From: Lachnospiraceae bacterium
Lineage (GTDB): Bacteria; Bacillota; Clostridia; Lachnospirales; Lachnospiraceae
DNA: 64,000 nt
Assembly: GCA_016281605.1 (NCBI GenBank)
Contig: JAEEJA010000077.1
Span: 47,023-111,022, forward strand
Reading direction: 5' to 3'
Shown: in pieces, positions 43,174-52,774 of the stretch
Layout of the letters: each line of letters begins with the position of its first letter
Position numbering within the stretch: position 1 is the first letter of the stretch
Translations under genes and position numbers: made by a program
The notes under the pieces: generated by a model
What the model was told of the DNA's origin: nothing
Database searches by the model: none
Seen by the model: only the letters and a program-made list of their open reading frames with translations

Positions 43174-43364
43174 AAGCGATTTCCTTTTTTATACTTTTTT
43201 TGTTAACTCAGTCGGGGATTAAATACCGACTGAATTAAATATAATTGGAATATTTGTATATAGTGTGAAATTGTTGTGTCAAATCAGCGTGTTTTTCTTT
43301 ACTATTCAGTCTTATTCTGTTATTATCTTTGAGTCATGATGAATTTTAATGAAAGGCTGATATA

Positions 43365-44033
43365 ATGAATAATAATCAAACATTTAACTATAAAGGCGCT
43401 ATATTTGACATGGACGGAACACTACTTGACTCCATGTTTCTCTGGGACATAGCTTGTAATAAGTATCTTACTGACAGGCAGATAACACCTGAAGATAATC
43501 TGGCTGAAAAGTTTAAAACCATGACTCTTACTGAAGCTGCCCACTATTACCGGGAGCGCTACGGCATTACCGACTCCGTAGAAAAAATATGTGATGATAT
43601 CAATGCCATGATTCACTACGCTTATACCCATGATGTAGTTGAAAAACCAGGTGCCCTTAACTTTGTAAAGTCACTTTATGAAAAGGGTGTAAAGCTTTAT
43701 GTCGCTTCAGCGACAGATACAGCCCTCGTTAAGGATGCATTTACTCATGCAGGTTTAATCAGGTACTTTGATGGTTTTCTTTCAACTCAGGATACAGGAA
43801 TTTCTAAAAGAGATTCTCATATATATGACTTGGCAGTCCAAAAAATGGGACTCACAAAAAATGAGGTCCATATATTCGAGGATTCCTTCTTTGCCATAAA
43901 AACCTGTGTTGATGCAGGCTACCGTGTAACTGCCATGGATGATATATCTTCAAAGGATGATGTAGAGCAGATAAAATCCATGGTTGACCGCTACATATAT
44001 TCATTTGAAGAGGTTATGGGTGATAACTCCTAA
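43365..44033 (+). CDS. HAD-superfamily phosphatase (beta-phosphoglucomutase-like)
   Basis: The 222 residues show motif I IFDMDGTLLDSMFLWD (about 13-28), a helical C1 cap, motif II VASATD (about 113-118), a Lys in ISKRDSHIYDLA (about 146-157) and motif III HIFEDSFFAIKTCVDAG (about 166-182). The family uses an aspartyl-phosphate to remove or move phosphate on sugars; the substrate is not determined. GAAAGG precedes the ATG by eight bases. It is divergent from the alarmone synthetase operon and converges on the repeat-protein gene at 44101. Confidence 0.88.
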   Translation: MNNNQTFNYKGAIFDMDGTLLDSMFLWDIACNKYLTDRQITPEDNLAEKFKTMTLTEAAHYYRERYGITDSVEKICDDINAMIHYAYTHDVVEKPGALNFVKSLYEKGVKLYVASATDTALVKDAFTHAGLIRYFDGFLSTQDTGISKRDSHIYDLAVQKMGLTKNEVHIFEDSFFAIKTCVDAGYRVTAMDDISSKDDVEQIKSMVDRYIYSFEEVMGDNS

Positions 44034-44100
44034 TATTTATTAATAATTATTATCAGGACTTCTGCATCACAGCTTTAGAGACTCCGACTGAGTTAAAGTA

Positions 44101-44685
44101 TCACTTAACATAAGGAGCAAAAAGCTCATCAAGTGTTAATGTATCCGGAACACTTTTTGCATTTTCTAACTTAGAGGACAGAATCTCATAAAGCACTTCC
44201 TCTGCGTCAGATGCGTCAGTAACTTCGATATCCTCTATATCAGTTATCTCATCTGCTTCGATAACCGAAGCTCTTTTTACATTACTTCCATCTGAAGGTG
44301 ATTGAAAAACACTAACTGAATTAAGGTTCGCTTCAACCGGTTGCAAGGTAGCTGCAACTTCCACCCTTTTTGTTTCAGCAACAGGTATCGATGTTTTAAT
44401 ATAATTTGAGGGTTTACATTCTACTACAGTAGCATTAACAATCTTACCTTCTACCGGCTCCCTGATAATTGGTTCTGCAGGTTTAGTCGGTTTAATATAG
44501 TTTACCATATTTTTAGGCTCTACAGGTTCCCTGAAGGTCGCTTCTTTAGGCTCTACAGGCTCCCTGAAGGCTGCTTCTTTAGGCTCTACAGGTTCCCTTA
44601 AGGCTACTTCTTTAGGCTCTACAGGTTCCTTTGGTTTTATTATCTTTCCCTTAAGAGGATTCTTTATCTTCATTCTTTTCTCCAT
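44101..44685 (-). CDS. Cytoplasmic repeat protein with REPVEPKEAA units
   Basis: The 194 residues begin with basic MKIKNPLKGKIIKPKEP. About three and a half 11-residue repeats (REPVEPKEAAF) and related Pro/Glu-rich units follow to about residue 95. An acidic C-terminal part (DEITDIEDIEVTDASDAEEV) ends in a helix, LEEL-like LTLDELFAPYVK. No signal, membrane segment or known family was recognised. It lies 10 bp after the UvrD-like helicase gene and is probably co-transcribed with it. A disordered docking tail for a DNA-repair partner is a guess. Confidence 0.6.
   Translation of the reverse strand: MEKRMKIKNPLKGKIIKPKEPVEPKEVALREPVEPKEAAFREPVEPKEATFREPVEPKNMVNYIKPTKPAEPIIREPVEGKIVNATVVECKPSNYIKTSIPVAETKRVEVAATLQPVEANLNSVSVFQSPSDGSNVKRASVIEADEITDIEDIEVTDASDAEEVLYEILSSKLENAKSVPDTLTLDELFAPYVK
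44512..44640 (-). repeat. 33-bp tandem repeats in the 194-residue gene
   Basis: About 3.5 near-identical 33-bp units encode REPVEPKEAAF variants. They keep the frame, so copy number may vary between strains. Confidence 0.75.
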
Positions 44686-44695
44686 TTCAACTAAA

Positions 44696-46606
44696 CTATG
44701 ACATCAATTCTTCAGCAAAACGGGATATAACAGCATCTTTATTGAATCTGGTTTTTGTAAAATATATATGAAGATACTGCTTAGCTCTGGTCATACTTAC
44801 ATAGAAAAGTCTTCTTTCCTCTTCTATATCTTCTTCTAAAACTGCTTTATTGTGAGGGATAATACCTTCATTTGCGTCCGGTATTATTACACAACGGTAC
44901 TCAAGACCTTTACTGGAGTGCATAGTCTGTATGATAACAGCTTCCTCCTTGTTTTCCCTCATGCTTTTATTTCTTGCAGCTTTTTGCTCCTCTAATTGTA
45001 AAGTATATTCATCTATAAAGTCAAACCATTCTTTATAAGAATCAAACTCCTTCGCAAGTGCTAAGAGTTCATCCATTAGCCCCATCATGTCATCGGGCTT
45101 AATATTTATTTTCTCAGCATAATCCTTGATATAACCATCATAACCAATTCCACGTCGTATGAAATTTACTCCTGCGTAGGGCTTTAGTGATGATAAATAT
45201 TTCATATCCTTTACAAATTTATCAAGTCTCTCAAGCATCCACTCCTTTTCTTCGTAAAAGTCATAAATTTCGTTAATATCAACCTCCGGTGATGAAAAAA
45301 CATTTCTGTTTATATATCTGTTAGGGCGATTATATACTCTCAGATAATGATTTCTGTCTGAACTTCCGAGTGCAATCTTTATATAACTTAGTATATCTTT
45401 TACTATCCAATGCTCATAGATATTTGGCACATTATCCTTCATAAAAAATGGGATATTGTGGGAACTAAGCTTTGAAACCACAGTTCTAGCCAGTGCATTG
45501 GTACGAAAAAGAATCGATATATCACCATAATTTAAGCCTGCTTCACGGTATGACATGATATCATAAAGTATCTTATCGCTTTCTTCTTTTAAATTTTCGA
45601 ATTCCTGAATTTCTATATACGGATTAATCTTTTCATAAGCCTCCTCATCTGAAAGTCCCTTGATTTTTTCCTCAAGATTAGATGACAAAGTCTTCTTCAT
45701 GCGATTTTCATTGAAACCGATAACCTTTGCAGAGGCATCTACAATATTTGGTGTACATCGGTAATTTGTTCCCAAAAGCACTTTTTTTGCATCCGGAAAC
45801 TCCTCTAAAAAAAGCTGCATTATGTCGGGACGTGCTCCTCTGAAGCCATATATAGACTGGTCATCATCACCCACTATAAAAACATTTTTCTCTTTTCCTG
45901 TTAACTGCTTTAATATATTATATTGAAGCATATTTACATCTTGAAATTCATCAACCAGGATGTACCGAAAATAGGACTGCCACTTTTTAAGAAGATCTTT
46001 TCTTGCATCAAAAAGCTCATATGTAAATATAAGCATGTCGTCAAAATCTATTTTTTTATGATCTCTTATCCATTTCGAATATTTATTATATATCTGCTTG
46101 AAAAGCTTTTCGGGACACCCAAGAGAATAAAAATCATCTATATCAATCTTACTAGATTTGACAAAACTAATTTGAGATGAAACATCCTTTACAAATTCAT
46201 TTTCATCCCTTATTTCAAAGTCCTGCACCCCTGATATAAATTCTTTTAGAAGTGCAAACTTTTCATTTTCTTTTAAAATATTATCTGTGGTATATCCATA
46301 GTGAACCTTTAGAATTGTAAAGAAAATCGAGTGAAATGTACCGAAGTGAACCTTATGTAAACCTGTCTTTTTCTTTTCCGAAGCAGTGCCATTTAAAAAT
46401 CTCCATTTCATCTCATGTGCAGCTGCTCTGGTAAATGTAACGACAAGTATATGCTCCGGCTTTACACCTGAATTAATAAGATAATCCACTCTTTCTGTAA
46501 TAACCCTGGTCTTACCTGATCCAGGACCGGCAAGTACAAGCATGGGTCCCTTTATATGGGTTACAGCTTCCCTCTGTGAGGGACTTAATTCTTTAAGTCT
46601 ATTCAA
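44696..46606 (-). CDS. UvrD/PcrA-like superfamily 1 helicase
   Basis: The 636 residues start at TTG 46606 with GAGG eight bases upstream. Motifs are LSPSQREAVTHIKGPMLVLA (Q motif), GPGSGKTRVITERV (Walker A), VVTFTRAAAHEMKWRF (Ia), ILVDEFQDVNMLQYNIL (II), VGDDDQSIYGFRGARPD (III), NYRCTPNIV (IV), TMHSSKGLEYRCVIIPD (V) and RLFYVSMTRAKQYLHIYF (VI). It is shorter than PcrA (about 720-750), with a reduced 2B region and C-terminus. It unwinds DNA 3' to 5' in repair. The repeat-protein gene follows 10 bp later. Confidence 0.92.
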   Translation of the reverse strand: MNRLKELSPSQREAVTHIKGPMLVLAGPGSGKTRVITERVDYLINSGVKPEHILVVTFTRAAAHEMKWRFLNGTASEKKKTGLHKVHFGTFHSIFFTILKVHYGYTTDNILKENEKFALLKEFISGVQDFEIRDENEFVKDVSSQISFVKSSKIDIDDFYSLGCPEKLFKQIYNKYSKWIRDHKKIDFDDMLIFTYELFDARKDLLKKWQSYFRYILVDEFQDVNMLQYNILKQLTGKEKNVFIVGDDDQSIYGFRGARPDIMQLFLEEFPDAKKVLLGTNYRCTPNIVDASAKVIGFNENRMKKTLSSNLEEKIKGLSDEEAYEKINPYIEIQEFENLKEESDKILYDIMSYREAGLNYGDISILFRTNALARTVVSKLSSHNIPFFMKDNVPNIYEHWIVKDILSYIKIALGSSDRNHYLRVYNRPNRYINRNVFSSPEVDINEIYDFYEEKEWMLERLDKFVKDMKYLSSLKPYAGVNFIRRGIGYDGYIKDYAEKINIKPDDMMGLMDELLALAKEFDSYKEWFDFIDEYTLQLEEQKAARNKSMRENKEEAVIIQTMHSSKGLEYRCVIIPDANEGIIPHNKAVLEEDIEEERRLFYVSMTRAKQYLHIYFTKTRFNKDAVISRFAEELMS

Positions 46607-46643
46607 AATTAAACCTCATTTTTTAAATTCGTTTAGATAGTAG

Positions 46644-46672
46644 ATTATATCATACTTTTAAATTCGGGTCAG
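46644..46672 (-). promoter_or_regulatory. Promoter of the UvrD-like helicase gene
   Basis: On the minus strand CTGACC (46672-46667) is followed after 17 bp by a perfect TATAAT (46649-46644). Its -35 lies in the arm of the gltX hairpin. Confidence 0.5.
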
Positions 46673-46697
46673 ACTCTAATTAAAGAATCTGACCCGA
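46664..46697 (-). terminator. Hairpin after gltX
   Basis: A perfect ten-base stem, TCGGGTCAGA (46664-46673) with TCTGACCCGA (46688-46697), starts 26 bases after the gltX stop. The following T-run is weak (AATTT), so termination may be partial. Confidence 0.5.
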
Positions 46698-46722
46698 TAC
46701 ATGTGCACTTATATTATTTACT

Positions 46723-48189
46723 TTATGAAAGCTTTTCAATTCCTTTTCTGATACGATTACAGGTTTCTTCTTTTCCGAGAATTTCAACTATCTCATATGC
46801 TCCTCCCGGAGTAACCTGCTTTCCTGAAACTGCAGTTCTTAGCGGCCATAAGCAAAGACCGTTCTTTATCTCTTTCTCTGCTATATAATCCTTGCAGAGC
46901 TTCTCTATGCCTTCTCTGCTGTAATCTGTTAAAGCCTCGAATCTGGGAAGAAGATCCTTAAGTGTAACAAGTGAGTTTTCAGGATTTGTCTTCATTTTCT
47001 TATGAGTGTAAAGAGCTATGTCGTAATCAGGAAGTTCATCAAAGAAATCTATCTTTTCAGGAATTTCTGTAAATACTTCGATACGACTTTTAACAAGGTC
47101 AGCAATCATCTTCTTATCGTAAGGAGCCTTTACTGCCTTTTCAACCTCAGGTAGTGCGTACTCGTAGTACTTCTCATCATCCATCTTCTTTATGTACTCG
47201 CCATTCATCCACTTAAGCTTAACTATATCAAATACAGCCGGCGATTTGTTGATACGCTTATAATCAAAGCACTTGCAAAGCTCTTCGAGACTAAAGATTT
47301 CCCTTTCTTCCTCAGGACTCCAACCGAGAAGCGCCACAAAGTTTATAACAGCTTCCGGTAAAAATCCCTGCTCGAGTAAGTCTTCTACAGAAGAATGTCC
47401 GCTTCTCTTTGAAAGCTTTTTATGATTCTCATCTGTAATAACAGGACAATGAATGTAGGTTGGTATATCCCATCCAAATGCTTCATAAAGTCTGTTGTAC
47501 TTAGGGGCACTTGAAAGATACTCATTTCCTCTTACTACATGAGTGATTTCCATAAGGTGATCATCCACAACATTTGCAAAGTTATAAGTAGGATATCCGT
47601 CTGATTTGATAAGAATCATATCATCGAGTTCTGAATTATCCACCTCGATTTCTCCAAATACAACATCATCAAACTTAGTTGTACCTGTTGTAGGATTATT
47701 CTGTCTTATAACATAAGGTACACCGGCATCTAACTTTTCCTGTATCTCCTCGGGAGTAAGAGAAAGACAGTGCTTATCGTACTTTGCAATCTCCTTACCT
47801 GACTCTGTTGTCTCACTACCTCTGAGACTGTCAAGCCTCTCCTTGGTGCAGAAGCAGTAATAAGCTTCACCCTTTTCTACAAGTTGCTTAGCATAATCCA
47901 TGTAAACGCCTGTGGCCATACGCTCACTCTGAACATATGGTCCGTAACCACCATCCTTATCAGGACCCTCATCGTGCTCTAATCCTGTGACGCGCATGGT
48001 TTTATAGATAATATCTAGTGCCTCTGCTACGTATCTTTCCTGATCCGTATCCTCTATACGAAGGACAAATGTACCGTCCTCGTGCTTTGCAATCAAATAT
48101 TCATAAAGTGCGGTTCTTAAATTACCTATATGCATTCTTCCCGTAGGAGAAGGTGCAAATCTGGTACGAACCTTACCTGTGTTACTCAT
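46723..48189 (-). CDS. gltX: Glutamyl-tRNA synthetase
   Basis: The 488-residue product has [20 protein letters not shown] (the HIGH-type motif, here HIGN, about 11-30), [11 protein letters not shown], the editing-free catalytic core with [15 protein letters not shown], and the KLSKRSGH form of KMSKS (about 255-262). The C-terminal anticodon-binding helices follow. It charges tRNA-Glu, and in Firmicutes usually tRNA-Gln as well, with later amidation. Length is typical. It lies 27 bp after gpmI and should share its transcript. Confidence 0.96.
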   Translation of the reverse strand: MSNTGKVRTRFAPSPTGRMHIGNLRTALYEYLIAKHEDGTFVLRIEDTDQERYVAEALDIIYKTMRVTGLEHDEGPDKDGGYGPYVQSERMATGVYMDYAKQLVEKGEAYYCFCTKERLDSLRGSETTESGKEIAKYDKHCLSLTPEEIQEKLDAGVPYVIRQNNPTTGTTKFDDVVFGEIEVDNSELDDMILIKSDGYPTYNFANVVDDHLMEITHVVRGNEYLSSAPKYNRLYEAFGWDIPTYIHCPVITDENHKKLSKRSGHSSVEDLLEQGFLPEAVINFVALLGWSPEEEREIFSLEELCKCFDYKRINKSPAVFDIVKLKWMNGEYIKKMDDEKYYEYALPEVEKAVKAPYDKKMIADLVKSRIEVFTEIPEKIDFFDELPDYDIALYTHKKMKTNPENSLVTLKDLLPRFEALTDYSREGIEKLCKDYIAEKEIKNGLCLWPLRTAVSGKQVTPGGAYEIVEILGKEETCNRIRKGIEKLS

Positions 48190-48216
48190 AATTGTGCTCT
48201 TGCCTCCAAAATCTAA

Positions 48217-49812
48217 TTATTCTGCCTTTACGAGAAGCGACTCACCCGTCATCTCCTTAGGCTGTGGCATATCCATAATTTCAAGAAGTGTAGGTACTAT
48301 ATCGCAAAGTCTTCCGCCCTCACGAAGTGTGTAGGCAGGATCGTAATTAACAAGTACAAAAGGAACAGGATTGGTTGTGTGAGCTGTGTGTGGCTCTCCT
48401 GTTTCGTAATTAACCATCTGCTCTGCATTACCATGATCAGCACAGATGAACAGAACTCCATCCATCTCCTTAACAGCCTCAACTGCTGTTCCTACAAAGC
48501 TGTCAACCTTCTCAATAGCTTCCACTGCAGCTTCTAAGACTCCTGTATGTCCTACCATATCAGGGTTTGCGAAGTTTATGATGATAACGTCGTACTCACC
48601 TGATTTAATCGCTGCATTTAACTTCTCGCTAACCTCAGGAGCGCTCATCTCCGGCTTTAAGTCGTAAGTTGCAACCGCAGGTGAATTAACAAGGATTCTG
48701 TCTTCACCTTCATTTGGTTCTTCAATACCGCCGTTAAAGAAAAATGTTACGTGTGCATACTTCTCTGTCTCAGCGAGACGAAGCTGCTTAAGATTATTAG
48801 CTGCAAGATACTCTCCAAATGTATTGGTGATTTCTTCTTTCTTAAATGCTACATACTTATTTGGAATGGTTTCATCATAATCCTTGAAGCATACATATGT
48901 GAGTGGCATAAATCCATTTGCTCTCTTAAGATAAGATATATCCTTTGTAGGCTCAGCTATCTCACCCTTAGGCTCAAGCTCTGAGTCAGGCATACAAAAT
49001 GCCTTTGTAATCTCTCTTGCACGGTCAGGACGGAAGTTAAAGAATATAACTGAATCATTTGGTTTTACTACAGAGATTGGATTTCCTGCTTCGTCTGTAA
49101 TAACAGTAGGAAGTACGAACTCATCTGTTACACCATTATCGTATGAATCCTGCATAGCCTGAACAGGATCTGTTGCCTTAACTCCTTCTCCGATAACAAG
49201 TGAATCATATGCCTTCTGAATTCTGTCCCAGTTATTATCACGATCCATGGCATAGTAACGACCTGAAAGTGATGCAACCTTACCAACGCCGATTTCAACA
49301 GTCTTATCAACAAGCTCCTGTAGATAATCCTTACCTGATGCAGGTGGTGTATCTCTTCCGTCGAAGAATGGGTGAATGTATACATTTTCAAAATTTTCTT
49401 TCTTACACATCTCAAGAATTGCATAAAGATGTGTATTGTGGCTGTGAACACCGCCGTCTGACAAAAGTCCCCAGATATGAAGATCTGAAGAGTTTTCCTT
49501 ACAATTATTTATAGCACGGAGAAGCTCTTCATTCTTAAAAAATACTCCGTCATTAATAAACTTTGTTATAAGTGTTAGATCCTGATATATGATTCTTCCG
49601 GAACCGATATTCATATGTCCGACTTCAGAATTTCCCATCTGTCCGTCAGGGAGACCAACATAACTTCCGGATGCATATCCCTTTACGTAAGGATAGGTTT
49701 CTTTAAGAGAATCCATGACCGGTGTTTTTGCCATGTAAATAGCGTTTGACTCTGTTCTTTCAGAAACACCATAACCATCGAGAACCATTAATACTACAGG
49801 TTTTTGTTTCAT
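48217..49812 (-). CDS. gpmI: Cofactor-independent phosphoglycerate mutase
   Basis: About 531 residues from the ATG at 49812, seven bases after GGAGG; the longer frame adds five codons containing that site. The alkaline-phosphatase-type metal core is seen in VLMVLDGYGVSERTESNAIY (Asp, about 11), the active Ser in GQMGNSEVGHMNIGSGRI (about 59-76), FDGRDTPPASGKDYL (about 148-162), RYYAMDRDNNWDR (about 186-198), DMVGHTG and FICADHGNAEQM. It interconverts 3- and 2-phosphoglycerate in glycolysis using two Mn ions. Slightly longer than the usual 510. Confidence 0.96.
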   Translation of the reverse strand: MKQKPVVLMVLDGYGVSERTESNAIYMAKTPVMDSLKETYPYVKGYASGSYVGLPDGQMGNSEVGHMNIGSGRIIYQDLTLITKFINDGVFFKNEELLRAINNCKENSSDLHIWGLLSDGGVHSHNTHLYAILEMCKKENFENVYIHPFFDGRDTPPASGKDYLQELVDKTVEIGVGKVASLSGRYYAMDRDNNWDRIQKAYDSLVIGEGVKATDPVQAMQDSYDNGVTDEFVLPTVITDEAGNPISVVKPNDSVIFFNFRPDRAREITKAFCMPDSELEPKGEIAEPTKDISYLKRANGFMPLTYVCFKDYDETIPNKYVAFKKEEITNTFGEYLAANNLKQLRLAETEKYAHVTFFFNGGIEEPNEGEDRILVNSPAVATYDLKPEMSAPEVSEKLNAAIKSGEYDVIIINFANPDMVGHTGVLEAAVEAIEKVDSFVGTAVEAVKEMDGVLFICADHGNAEQMVNYETGEPHTAHTTNPVPFVLVNYDPAYTLREGGRLCDIVPTLLEIMDMPQPKEMTGESLLVKAE

Positions 49813-49846
49813 TTTACTTTCCTCCAAAATGATAATAAAAATAAGA

Positions 49847-49876
49847 TTTATAGTTATATCTAATGCCTATAATCAA
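49847..49876 (-). promoter_or_regulatory. Candidate promoter of gpmI-gltX
   Basis: On the minus strand TTGATT (49876-49871) is followed after 18 bp by TATAAA (49852-49847), about 30 nt before the start codon. A perfect eight-base hairpin (CTCGGCTT at 49896-49903 with AAGCCGAG at 49914-49921) lies just upstream and may end the preA remnant. Confidence 0.4.
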
Positions 49877-50009
49877 CAAACTTTTTAAATCTTACCTCGG
49901 CTTTTGTGAGTACAAGCCGAGTGCTTGTCTATAGTAGCATTTTTTGAAGGATTACGCAAGAAGAAGTTGGCTATGTGTCTCATTCGTATATATCATAAAG
50001 ATCCGTTTA

Positions 50010-51099
50010 TTATGAACTTATTCTCCTTATGCGTTTACGGGCTGTAGTAATTGCATCCTTTGGACATACGAGCTTACATAGATGACAACCCACGCATTTG
50101 TTTCCGATAAGTTTTTCGGCTTACGTTCTTCAAACTCTATTGCCTGATGTCCTCCATCATTGCAGGAGATAACACACCTTCCGCATCCTACGCACTTCGT
50201 AAGATCAAAAGCCGGAAATAGTATCGTATCTCTCTCAAATACATCTGTGGTGTCACTTACCACATCCAGTCCTGCACCTATAATTTAAGCTTTGCCAAAA
50301 CCGGTATGGAGACACTTCTTTTTGCAGCTTTTGTAAATCTTTCAAAAAGTTCGGGTACCTGACCAATATCAGAGCCAAGACCTTCCTCCTGCATATTGGG
50401 ACATGAAAAATTGAGTTCCACAACATCCGCACCATTTTCCTCACAAAGCTTGCTAAGTGTTTCCCATTCCTCTTCATTCTGTCCCATAATCGAAACAAAT
50501 ATAACCTTACCAGGATAATCCTTTTTCAGTCGTCTGATAATCTCCATATTTTCTACAATACTATGATCTGAAAGCTGCTCGATATTTTTAAATCCTATTA
50601 AACTGCCGTTGTCACCCTTTATCGCAGAAAATCTTGGAGAAGCCTCATGTATATCAAGTGTACATATTGTTTTAAAGCATGCTCCTGCCCACCCTGCTTC
50701 AAAGGCTCTTGCACACATATCATACGTAGATGCTACTACCGATGACGATAAAAGGAACGGATTCTCAAGAGGTACTCCGCATAAATTGCATTGCAATTTT
50801 TCCTCATCCTCCGGAAAATCGATTTCAGCATTTTGTCGAACTTTCTCATAAAGCACATTCATCAAATGTTTTATAGAAACGCGTCCACTGTTTACGCATG
50901 CATCCTCACATAGAGCCTCGCAAGTTTCACACATATTTTTATCAGGAAGCTTTAGTGCTGCCACATCCTGATTATCAAACCATATTTCTTGCAGGGCTTT
51001 GGCAGGATCCATGACAGGACATGAATTACTACATGGTGCATCTTTACATAGCATACATGAAATCATATCCGAGCGCTTTATATAAGGTTTTATCAGCAT
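50010..51099 (-). pseudogene. Decayed preA-like dihydropyrimidine/dihydroorotate dehydrogenase
   Basis: The first open part (51099-50278) has N-terminal iron-sulfur sequence (CMLCKDAPCSNSCPV, CETCEALCEDACV) and the first half of an FMN-binding TIM barrel (LENPFLLSSSVVAS, DVVELNFSCPNMQEEGLG), then stops at VLAKLKL. The next part, in another frame, holds the downstream ferredoxin motif KCVGCGRCVISCNDGGHQAI. A further frameshift near 50115 puts the second cluster (GNKCVGCHLCKLVCPKDAIT) in a third frame, ending at the stop near 50010. About 100-150 residues of the barrel are missing. The intact enzyme reduces pyrimidines with NAD(P)H. With a deletion and a frameshift it should not work. Confidence 0.85.
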
Positions 51100-51212
51100 A
51101 ATGAAATACGCTCCTTTTTTATCATATTAGTTTAATTCTCAAAAATCCCCTACTTACACCTTGAGGATTATTTTATAATATCTAACATGAGAATTCTTTT
51201 ATAATTTTTACA

Positions 51213-51241
51213 TTGATATATCGGGTGTTTTTTATTATAGT
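51213..51241 (+). promoter_or_regulatory. Promoter of the DUF4250 gene
   Basis: TTGATA (51213-51218), a 17-bp spacer and TATAGT (51236-51241). The start lies about 67 nt before the ATG. Confidence 0.55.
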
Positions 51242-51314
51242 ACTAGTAGATAGTTTTATCCTGAATAGGTAAATAGTTTTATTATTTCGTATGTAAAACA
51301 AATGGAGGTAAATC

Positions 51315-51497
51315 ATGAATATACCAAAAGACCCGGTTATGCTTCTTAGTTATATAAATACTCAATTGAGAGATAATTATAAGAATCTCTCTGATTTATG
51401 TGCAAGCTTGAATATTTCCGAAAAAGAATTGACGGAAGATCTTTCAAAAATCAATTATATTTACAATCCAACCCTAAACAGATTCGAGGCTTTGTAA
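51315..51497 (+). CDS. DUF4250 small protein
   Basis: The 60 residues match the DUF4250 pattern: MNIPKDPVMLLSYINTQLRD, then NLSDLCASLNISEKEL and INYIYNPTLNRFEAL. Such proteins are short helical, cytoplasmic and of unknown function, mostly in Lachnospiraceae and other Clostridia. GGAGGTAAATC precedes the ATG. Its stop is immediately followed by a displaced copy of part of the giant toxin gene on the opposite strand, so the joint of that rearrangement touches this gene. The C-terminus still looks full length. Confidence 0.85.
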   Translation: MNIPKDPVMLLSYINTQLRDNYKNLSDLCASLNISEKELTEDLSKINYIYNPTLNRFEAL

Positions 51498-51498
51498 G

Positions 51499-51959
51499 TA
51501 TTAACAGTATTATCAGTAAAATCGCAGGTTACATTTACCGGATCAAGAGCCCTCATCATGTGGACACCACTTGTATCATTCATGACGAAGTTCTCACCTA
51601 CGTTGAGTATACCCTCTTCCGGATGGATGAAGGATGAGTAGATTTCCAAGGTGCCATTAGTTGTAAACTTGCATCCATTTAGGTGGAGGGTTGAGTTTCT
51701 TAAGTAAAAATCCCCATCATAGACTTCATCTTTTTCTATTGTTACTGATGAATCTCTTATCGTTAGTTCTTTGTTGGTTATTTTATCAAAACCTCTTATG
51801 ATGTCTGCCTTTATTTCATTGTTCTTAAAGTATACTCCTACACTTGATTCTGCGTCAAGAGTGTAAAAATCTATAGGTGTTGAACTATTATTAAGATTTA
51901 TAATCTGATTTTTATCACCTTTGAACCTGACTATTGCTTTACTAAAAATCGTATTATAT
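51499..51959 (-). pseudogene. Truncated duplicate of the giant toxin gene (beta-stalk part)
   Basis: About 460 bp align almost base for base with 54105-54561 in the toxin gene (residues about 1473-1624), for example MEIYSSFIHPEEGILNVGEN. Several substitutions are seen (MMRALDPVN against MMRPLDRVN). The copy has no start or secretion signal and is cut at both ends, so it is a remnant. It covers stalk just before the hydrophobic and toxin part, the place where cassette exchange would join. Confidence 0.9.
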
Positions 51960-52368
51960 TTTTAATCGGACACTTTCTGGTTTTTCCAGCAGTATAAGTA
52001 ACCTGAGCTGTGTTACCTGACAACTTAAGCGTCACTTAGGCATTCTGAGCGATATATAGCTGATTAGGATTAATAGATTTTATTATAGTCATAAGGAAAG
52101 CACCCCCAACAAGTAAAATTTTGTTAAGAGTGCTTGCATATCAGCTTAATGGAACTAAACTGCAAATTCATATTCAGTTTTACTTAAGTATTCCCAACTG
52201 GGGCTAAAAATGCTATTTCTTGCTCGTTACTACCGTAACCCGCTACCCTCACCCTCATCAACTAACTCTGCTCTGCAGAGAGGTGATTCAGGTTCGGGAT
52301 GGTGGTAAGATTTAGTTGATTGGTTTTGATTGAGCAGGGGTTGGTGGTGCTAAGGTATTGACAATCAT
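51960..52368. other. Non-coding stretch with a broken reading frame, no clear gene
   Basis: On the minus strand an ATG at 52092 opens 18 codons (MTIIKSINPNQLYIAQNA) before a TAA at 52038. The same frame then reads on as VTLKLSGNTAQVTYTAGKTR, which could be the remains of a small secreted-type beta domain. A hairpin with AAGCAC/GTGCTT arms lies at about 52098-52138, and an inverted pair (ATCAACTAA / TTAGTTGAT) lies between about 52255 and 52325. I recognise no family. It may be scar sequence from toxin-cassette rearrangement. Confidence 0.35.
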
Positions 52369-52770
52369 TTAATATTCCAACTTCTGTGAAGTCAATTTTT
52401 GAATAAAATCATTAAAATTCTTTGCAATTATTTTTTCATAACCTCTTTCAAGACAATCCATTGGAATCGAATATATTTCATTACTTCTCTTGTCAAAAGC
52501 AAATGCCATACCGCAACCATCTGACGCAAAAAGAATTAACTCATCTAAATCTTTCATCTCGTCAACATAAAACCCAATATCATTAATACTCCAAAAATCT
52601 ATATAATTATACCCGACTTCTCCATATCCACCATCAACAGCTTTTAAAATATTTCTAAAATCTTCAGGGAAATGCCAGTTTATTTCATTTTCAAAATCAG
52701 TAATATATTTCTCAGATAAACCTACTGATTCATTTGTCTTTATTTTCTGTACTATTTCTTGTATATTCAT
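52369..52770 (-). CDS. SUKH (SMI1/KNR4) family immunity protein
   Basis: The 133 residues show SMI1/KNR4 features: EFE-like FENEINWHFPEDFRNILKAV (about 26-45), DGGYGEVG, a W in the FWSINDIGFYV strand (about 59-69), ELILFASDGCGMAFAFDKRS (about 76-95) and a C-terminal helix, AKNFNDFIQKL. SUKH proteins bind and block nuclease toxins carried at the end of polymorphic toxins. The gene begins four bases after the toxin stop and so is transcribed with it, and it should protect the producer from the HNH end of that protein. It has no signal peptide, fitting cytoplasmic action. Confidence 0.88.
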   Translation of the reverse strand: MNIQEIVQKIKTNESVGLSEKYITDFENEINWHFPEDFRNILKAVDGGYGEVGYNYIDFWSINDIGFYVDEMKDLDELILFASDGCGMAFAFDKRSNEIYSIPMDCLERGYEKIIAKNFNDFIQKLTSQKLEY

Positions 52771-52774
52771 ATTT

